From the NCBI GenBank assembly GCA_011503125.2, contig WWBZ02000016.1, positions 3,782,001 to 3,846,000 of the forward strand: DNA of 64,000 nt, written 5' to 3'. Of this stretch, positions 57,609-64,000 are shown in pieces. The position numbers were made by a program, and so were the translations under genes. Position 1 is the stretch's first letter. Each line of letters starts with the position of its first letter. The notes beneath the pieces were generated by a model. That model was not told the origin of the DNA and ran no database searches. It saw nothing but the letters and a program-made list of their open reading frames with translations. This DNA comes from Botryosphaeria dothidea. Taxonomy: Eukaryota; Ascomycota; Dothideomycetes; Botryosphaeriales; Botryosphaeriaceae.

Positions 57609-59751
57609 TCAGAACGGTCGCATCTGTGGTCCAGCAACCTGACTCGCCATCGGCATGATAGGCATTGTCCCAGGCCCAGCGCTCGGAGGTCCTAGGCGAT
57701 GGAACATTTGAATGAGACGCTTCCCAACACTTGGCTCGAGTTCTGTCCCATCTCTTGCGATCTTCACCTCTCTGTTCGCATTCCACGGGTTCCGAAGTCC
57801 TCTCGTTCTGTAGAAAGGAAGCCTGTTCGTAGAAACCCACTCAATCCTAAACGGCTTGCCCCAATTTTGAGGTGAGTTAAGCCCGTCCGATTCAGCTGAC
57901 TGCACCGGGCCGTCAAGTTTGTTTTCCTCCTCCTCATCGTCGGAAGCCTCTGCCTCCCAAAATATGGTTCCACGTGCGGAATCGTCAATGATGCGCCCTT
58001 TGGGAGCCCACTCGGTCGCAGGAGTTGGAATAGATTTCGGTGTGTCAGATACCTCTGAGACTTGTGTCTCAGGGACAGAATGAACTAGATCGATGCCGCT
58101 GTCATTAATCGGGGATGCCATGCGCGCGTATCCAAAATATTCGCCAGACTTGTTAGCGGAGAAAATCAAGTAAACATTCTCAGCAGCCTGTCCGCAGTCA
58201 GCAAGGCTCGCCCTGAGGTTTGACTTGAATAAAGCCAGGGGCAAATACTTCATATGCTCTGTTCAACGCGTCCTCATTATGGGATTGAGTCGCCCAAATT
58301 CCATTACGGACGCTCAGTTCTAGATCCTGCAGTGTCAAGCTCTTGACGATAAAGAACTTTTCCGGAACTTTAGATGCGCTGTCCTCGCGCGCATCTACTC
58401 CGTCGGCTATGAAATTCTCTTCCGTTTCAGGGGTGTTGTCTCCTTCTGATACCATAGATGGGTGCGGTTGAGGTGATACACTTTGTTCGGATGATTGGCT
58501 TGGTTGACGAGGTATAGACATAGCCGATGGACCGGTTGGGACACCAGAGGCAGGAGCAGCACTTCTACGGAGACGACAAACTAGCCTAACGCCGTGGAAT
58601 CGCGAATCGTGGAATCTATGCATAGCAGCAGTGCACGATGCCTCTGTTTTGTAATTGACGAACGCGCAATTGCTTTTCGAGATCAGGAAGAGGCTCTCGA
58701 TGTCCTTGGTTGCTTCGCGAGAGAAATGATCTTTTAAATCCATGACCGTGGTACCAGGAGGGAGATTGCCGACCCAGAGAGCATGTCCAGACTGCCTGGG
58801 CTTGCGAGGTGGACCGCGCGGGAGAGAATTGTGGCCAGAATCAGACTGAGCTTTCGAGACGTCTGAAAAAACATTAGCCGGTCTCGTAAAGGCGTTCCCC
58901 AGAGAGGACTGACCTAGAACTGGGCCAGAAACGAATTCTCCGCCTGTCGCCTTGGGCATTGCTCCTGCCTGCATTGGGACAAAGCCCGTGGCTGGCACAG
59001 GGTTCCCTATGGCAACACCAGCGGGTACCTGTGCCGTGGGCACACTGCCTCTCCTCGCATCAGCGCCAGCGCCATAGGCAACGGGGGGTTGATTCATCGA
59101 AGGCTGGCAAGCATAGGGGCCTGGATAATACATGTATTGCTGGGCTTGAGGATAGTGCACAAACGAGTGAGGGATTTGCGCAGGGGCCATCGCGCGCTGT
59201 TGACCGGAAGCGAAGGTTGGGTAGGAGGGGGAAAACTGAGAAGCAGCATAGCCTGTCCCATAATTAGGTTGCGACGCATATCCCATAGCGGCCTGCGGAT
59301 ATTGGGATATTTGCTGCAACTGGTAGACTACTGCTGAAGTAGAGGCGCCCGAAATGCCACGCTGGGATGGATGCGGGGCAGGCATAGTCGAAGTGTAGTC
59401 GGGAAGCGCAGCATTCATGGTACCCATGTTGAAGGCTGACGAGGCTGGAGCTTGGCCGGCAGGCATGTTGTAGGCATAGACAGGATGCTGCTGCTGCTGC
59501 TGCGATGGGCGCTGGACTTCCAACGAGTGACTCGGATAGTGGGACTGAAAAGAATTGGCGGAAACAGGCGGATGGGAGTCGGCATAGGCCGGGCTGCTGG
59601 CATTGGGGTGAGCGGGAGCGGTGCCTCCATGGTGAACGACCGTGCCGACAGGCTCAGATGGCGGAGGGCCGCTCTCGTTTGACGCATCGCCCATCGGATC
59701 CTCCACAACTGCGGGCAGCGCAAACCACTGTTGGACCCAAACATATGCCAT
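57609..59751 (-). CDS. RRM-YTH domain RNA-binding protein (m6A reader-like)
   Basis: Exons are 59751-58249 and 58187-57609, with a 61-nt phase-0 intron, giving 693 aa. Residues 1-320 are a Pro/Gln/Tyr/Ser-rich disordered region. Residues 322-396 form an RRM ('HALWVGNLPPGTTVMDLKDHF', RNP-like 'SNCAFVNYKTEASC'). Residues about 465-645 form a YTH domain: 'EKFFIVKSLTLQDLELSVRNGIWATQ' with the first cage Trp, 'ENVYLIFSANKSGEYFGYARM' across the splice, then 'NWGKPFRIEWVSTNRLPF' with further Trp residues. The cage Trps suggest m6A binding. An acidic insert separates two YTH halves. The RRM-YTH combination is known from fungi (for example S. pombe Mmi1 relatives have YTH alone). Possible role: mRNA fate control. 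The start may instead be the ATG at 59694 (674 aa). Confidence 0.9.
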
Positions 59752-62700
59752 ATTAGTCCATTTCTTCAAGGAAAACAACAGTAACGAAAGACAAACGATT
59801 GAAGCGGCATCTGGAGCGGTGGTAGTGGAGTGTACATACCGCCTAAGTATACTATCGCGGAGGAGCAACACGTAGGACGTGGCAACGGAAGGGTGGGCAG
59901 CCGAGAGAGAGATGCCAATCACGAGATGGAGAGTGCGAAGGAAAGCGAGCAGGAAGGAGAACAGAATGCTGAGCCCCAGAGCAGAAGCTCGCTTGGAGCG
60001 GGTGGAGGAAGATCAATCTCGGGGCGAGCCAGTGAGAGACAGCAGAAAGGCGGTAGGCGGTGCTTGAAGGGACTAAGAAGCGGCAAAAACGGTCAGACTG
60101 GGAGCAGCCGAGAGAGGGCTGAACGGCGCGTCATCCTGACAAGGCACCACAGGCAGTCCCTGGGAACTACTCACCTCGAGCGCACATGCGGGCCCGGCGA
60201 GCGGGAGAGGATAGTCGGTGATCGGCCGCCGGGGCGCTGCCACAAGCCCTTCCTAAAATATGACCCTCGACGCCTGCGGCTGGTGTGGTGGCGAGTGAGA
60301 CCCTGCTGCGGGCGCGGCGCCTGGATCGCTCCACCTGCTGCCAGCGCCGCGAGTGAACCTGGCCGCGCGTGGGAGCCTCAGAGCTGGGCTCGGCTAAAGC
60401 GACAGAGAGCCCCATCCGTCGTAATTTTCTACGGCGCCGTGGCCGCGGATGCGCTCCTGCGGGCGCTGCCGGAGAGTGGCAGCAGTCATGAAGTAATCCG
60501 CAATGCCGGCGTCGCTCTCCCTCGTCGTCGTCGACGCCGCTGCTGTGGCGCCGCCAGCGGGCCAAGCACACAAGCACACAAGCGCCCTCGCCGCCAGCGC
60601 CAGCGCCAGAGCGCACGACTCTGCGCCGTGCCAGACGGACTGCGAGTGCCGCCGCTGCTGCCCGGCCTGCTGCGGCGGCGGGACACACACACACACACCC
60701 GCAGCCCTGCCCCGCCCAACCAGCGCCGCACAGCCGCATCAGCGCACCGCTGTGCAATTGGCCGCGTCTGGCCGTGGCCCGCTCGGGTCGTGGGGATGCT
60801 CATGGGTGGTGAGGTTCGTTCAGTTGACGCCACACCTGGCAAACGGCCCAGAGGGCCAGGGATGCCGGCCGCCAGCCAGCCCCAGACGTCAGATGCCCGA
60901 AGGAATCGTCTCCGACAGATGCGCATTCCGCTTTTCCATCTTTCCTCGCGTCCGGCCCTGCGCGCTGCTCTCGTCCGCCCAAGGCTCCCGTCTGCCCTGC
61001 TCGCGCCTGCATCTTCCGTCCGTTAATCGCGCCTCGTCCTCGCAAAAATAGCACGCTCAAGGCCAGCGATCGACGGCTAGCCGCCCAATGCAGCTCCCTC
61101 GCGACGATCACAGCAGGCCGGCCGTCTCTCTGCCACAGCCCGGCATGGTTTCTGTGGCGAACGCCCGCCGTGCTGCAGGGGGCCCGCGACACCTGACGAC
61201 GACTGATTACGCGACGCTGCGCGCACACGGCAGCTGATCTTCCAGCAGCCTTCGCGGACCCCGACTCAGAACCACACCGGCCTCGTCCACTGCCGGGAGC
61301 CGCACAACGTCCACGGACTCGGCTCCTACGCGAGTGCGCTCCGTGCCGCCCTGGACGCGCCGTGTGGCGGCTACAACACCGGGCCTCAACTCGACACGTC
61401 CCCGTGCCTTTGCCACAGCACATCTGTGGAGGTGTGCGTGCCCGGCCTTGCCTGACTGCCGCCCAATCTGGCCTGTGTGGCGCGTGCACTGCCTCGTGGT
61501 GGTGGTGTTCGGCCGACAGGCCCAGCGAGCACGACACCCACGCATGTGAGCCGCCGTTCCCAGAGCATACTGGCTCTCCAGACTTTGGTCCCTGCCTTTC
61601 TATCGCGTGTCCCCGGATTCCGGGCTGATGCTGTAGGTTTCCGATTGTTTCTGGTCGTTTCTTCTTTGAGTTTCTGCTTCTTTTCCCGTTTGGGACAGTG
61701 GCCACGCCTCGTATGATTCTTCCCAAGTTTTCTCCCGCCTGGCCTTTAGCCATGCTCATTTCCCGCGGACAGCAACAGTCTCAACTGCCGGACGGCAATG
61801 GCCGTGCGCTTCTGTTCAAGTCCTGTATCTCCGATACCCGTGCGAGCTGAACAAAGTGATCTGCTTGTTGGGGCCCGCCTGCCGAATCAGTTCCTCTCAA
61901 TTGCCAGTCTTGGATTGGCATGCCTGCATATTTCTAGAGCCATCTCGATCTTGTAAATCTTGCCTGACATACATATCCACCCTTTAGGCTAAGGGGAAAG
62001 GTGTGAGTTCGTCTGTCTCCACCTGAGAAAATATTTCAGGGACGTTGTCGATTTCCTTGGAAGCATGGCTATGGGAAGCCTGCTAGACGATTGTAGACGA
62101 AGCTCCGTGGCTCCGCTCTTTTGAGAGGTTCATGAGCTATGTGAAGCCGACATCATTCCCGTGAAGATCCACCATGAGTCCTTGTTTGAACTAATGAACA
62201 AATTACTCCTGGCCATGGCTGTTATCATTCCCACATTGCCACCTTCTATCCGCAGTCTACTGCAGTTGAGTCCCACGGGGCATGGTCACTTCGGCTTAGG
62301 ACTGAGTCAGACATGTACGGCACAGCTCCCCGTCTCCAGGCTGCCGGCTCTCCCGAATTCTCGCACCTTGCTATTCGCCATTTTAGCGTGTCCCGGTTCC
62401 TTGTTTAGACAAGCCACACAAGTCCATACAGCGGTGGCTTGCCGTCTCATGCATGGAATAGGGGAGTGTGAGAGAGCTGAGAAGAACGAAAAAATGACAC
62501 GTGGATGTGTACAACCTGACAAACGCCTTCTGTCAAGGACTAGCGTGATTTTGCTGTACTAGGGTGGCTAACGATGCTAATTGGACGGCCGATAATAAGA
62601 CTAATCTTTGTCTACTCCGGATTGAAGCGTTTCTCACCGACTTTAATTGAATCACACCCGTTGATTCAGCCGAAGCATGTCCCAACCCCACCAATAGGCA

Positions 62701-63807
62701 CTCACCGCTTTGTGTGGACACTCGGAAGTTGCTGGGGCAGTGCGCCTGCAGGTGGATCACGAGGTCCACTCGGGTCGATGTATGTTATCTCGCAACGTGC
62801 AGAGGGCGACCCTTGGTAAAGGAGAGGCTTTGCCCGCAGTCCTTCATTGTTCAACAAGTCACACTCTTAGCTAGGATAGGCGAGGAAGGCAGTTCTCTGC
62901 CGTGATCTTCTGGGAAATTCGCATACTCTACTATTCGTTCACGGCAGCATCGATCTCGTAGTTAGAGATTGAAGTCATCGTTTAGGTGGACAGCTTCCTG
63001 ATTCTCCTGGTGAACTAATAGTTGGTAGACTGTTTCGTTTTTCTATTCGCTTGTCATATTTCAGCGCATGTTTGCATTGGCAGATGGCACTCCCGAGTCT
63101 TCAGGGAGACTATTTTCTTTCAACCTTATTTTTGGCCTCGTTCGACCCGAATGTTATGGTATTGGAACAGAAATATCACCTAGATGTGCTAGGTGACATG
63201 AAAAGGGGTTGCTCTCGAGCCGAGGCCTGTGACCATTTCCAAGGATTTCTCCATGATTCTGCGTAAACTGTTGGTCATTCCTTGACCCAATAAATGTTTA
63301 AGTAGAGAGCACCTTTCCCACAATCCTCTGAACAACATCGAGTAAAATGTCTTTCTAAGTTTGAAAACGACGATTGAAAGATGATACGTTATCTAAGAAT
63401 ACTAATGACCACCATCCAACGACATATTCGAACGGGCGAGTGCCACCACAAGAAGATATTTTGACAATGCGCTCCCAGCGACAGCAGGAGGGACGCTTCT
63501 AGAGGTGCCGTGCAAACGCGGTGCGAGCAGCTCATGGCCTTTTGGATCTACTATTAATACAGCTTAGCCACTTTCATGTGCATTATAATGGATAGCCGCA
63601 GGCAATGCGGACTCAGGTAGAGTCTACCCAAAGAGGAAATAATCACGTGACCGCGCAGCTGCTTTGTTGCCAAGACGCGGGACCTCCCCGTATCGCGTTT
63701 ATCGGGCTGGTGCCTGCGCTGGTCACCCCGTTCCCTTGTCATCCTCATTACACTCTCTTCTGCATCTCTTTTGATAGCCTTTTCGAAGCTTTCGCAGCAG
63801 CGCAAAG
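59752..63807. other. 4-kb non-coding interval, GC-rich at its left end
   Basis: Bases about 59,880-61,800 are strongly GC-rich and carry long open frames on both strands (one near 400 codons on plus, one near 320 on minus). Their Arg/Ala/Pro-rich translations have no motif, which is what GC bias alone produces. An (AC)8 run lies at 60,683-60,698. This probably holds the promoter and long leader of the YTH gene. The right half has lower GC and no supported gene. Confidence 0.45.
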
Positions 63808-64000
63808 ATGCTTGAAGTCGCAACTGAGGTGAGAACAGTTGAAATCTTGTCGCAAGATCAGGCGACTTCCATTTCGCCTCGCACCGCTGCTGCGACTTTT
63901 CGAGGTTACTGCTGGCCGCCACCGAATGCCGACCGCGACGAGGCCGGAGAACCGCCCAACAAACGTCGGCGCATCAGCGCAGATGCCTCACAAGTGTCTG
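63808..64000 (+). CDS. N-terminus of an unidentified, possibly nuclear protein (partial)
   Basis: From the ATG at 63808 the frame stays open to the window end (64 residues). It includes 'PPNKRRRISADAS', a basic cluster of the kind used for nuclear import and common near the N-terminus of fungal transcription factors. No domain is visible yet. A GTGAGA donor-like site lies 24 bases into the frame, so an alternative splice is possible. Identification needs sequence beyond the window. Confidence 0.4.
   Translation, partial: MLEVATEVRTVEILSQDQATSISPRTAAATFRGYCWPPPNADRDEAGEPPNKRRRISADASQVS

Noticed and set aside
59830..61026. Open frame of about 398 codons, plus strand
   Set aside because: Arg/Ala/Pro/Gly-rich translation with no motif, begins in the YTH 5' region, overlapped by an equally long frame on the other strand. 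This is expected from high GC.
60800..61759. Open frame of about 319 codons, minus strand
   Set aside because: Same reasons: compositional, no conserved block, no splice logic.

Overview
The window is 64 kb of nuclear DNA from a filamentous ascomycete (Pezizomycotina; a Dothideomycete is my best guess). The evidence is short GT-AG introns of roughly 45-130 nt with CTRAC-like branch sites, pyrimidine-rich leaders, gene spacing of a few hundred bp to a few kb, and clear orthologues of fungal genes (Svp26, recyclin-1, Pho80-type cyclin, Ste24, Mtr2, a 161-aa tropomyosin). All exon structures were spliced by eye to restore conserved protein sequence and were not checked against transcripts. I saw no tRNA or rRNA gene, no intact transposon, no CRISPR array and no prokaryotic-style operon.

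0-11 kb: the 3' part of a conserved gene of unknown function, the mRNA-export cofactor Mtr2, a DUF7918-like gene with one unexplained frame break, and a three-exon MFS transporter, separated by long non-coding stretches.

11-21 kb: the most distinctive region. An integral-membrane acyltransferase-3 protein (minus strand), a processive family-2 glycosyltransferase (minus) and a 1,034-aa fusion of a signal peptide, a GH16-like lectin/glucanase domain with degraded catalytic residues, a membrane anchor and a second acyltransferase-3 domain (plus). The last two are divergent across one 1.47-kb intergenic region. Together they look like a compact module that makes, exports and acylates a cell-surface polysaccharide. 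The product is unknown.

21-24.6 kb: gene-poor, with a (TC)11 microsatellite.

24.6-59.8 kb: a dense housekeeping block. It holds NAD-isocitrate dehydrogenase subunit 1, Bud23 rRNA methyltransferase, Svp26, a secreted M20 peptidase, Rrp17/Nol12, tropomyosin, a candidate securin, a DEK_C/SWIB protein, recyclin-1, mitochondrial ribosomal protein bL34m, a Rpa14/Ker1-like Pol I subunit, Ste24 protease, a Pho80-like cyclin, proteasome beta-1 (Pre3), a Bem46-type hydrolase, a 78-aa hypothetical, PXR1, a small coiled-coil protein and an RRM-YTH m6A-reader-like protein. Several neighbours are divergent over short shared promoters. Five genes (BUD23, RRP17, bL34m, RPA14-like, PXR1) concern ribosome production. 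Many of these genes have a first coding exon of only 7-33 nt.

59.8-64 kb: a 4-kb non-coding stretch, GC-rich next to the YTH gene, then the start of a gene with a basic NLS-like segment that runs off the window.
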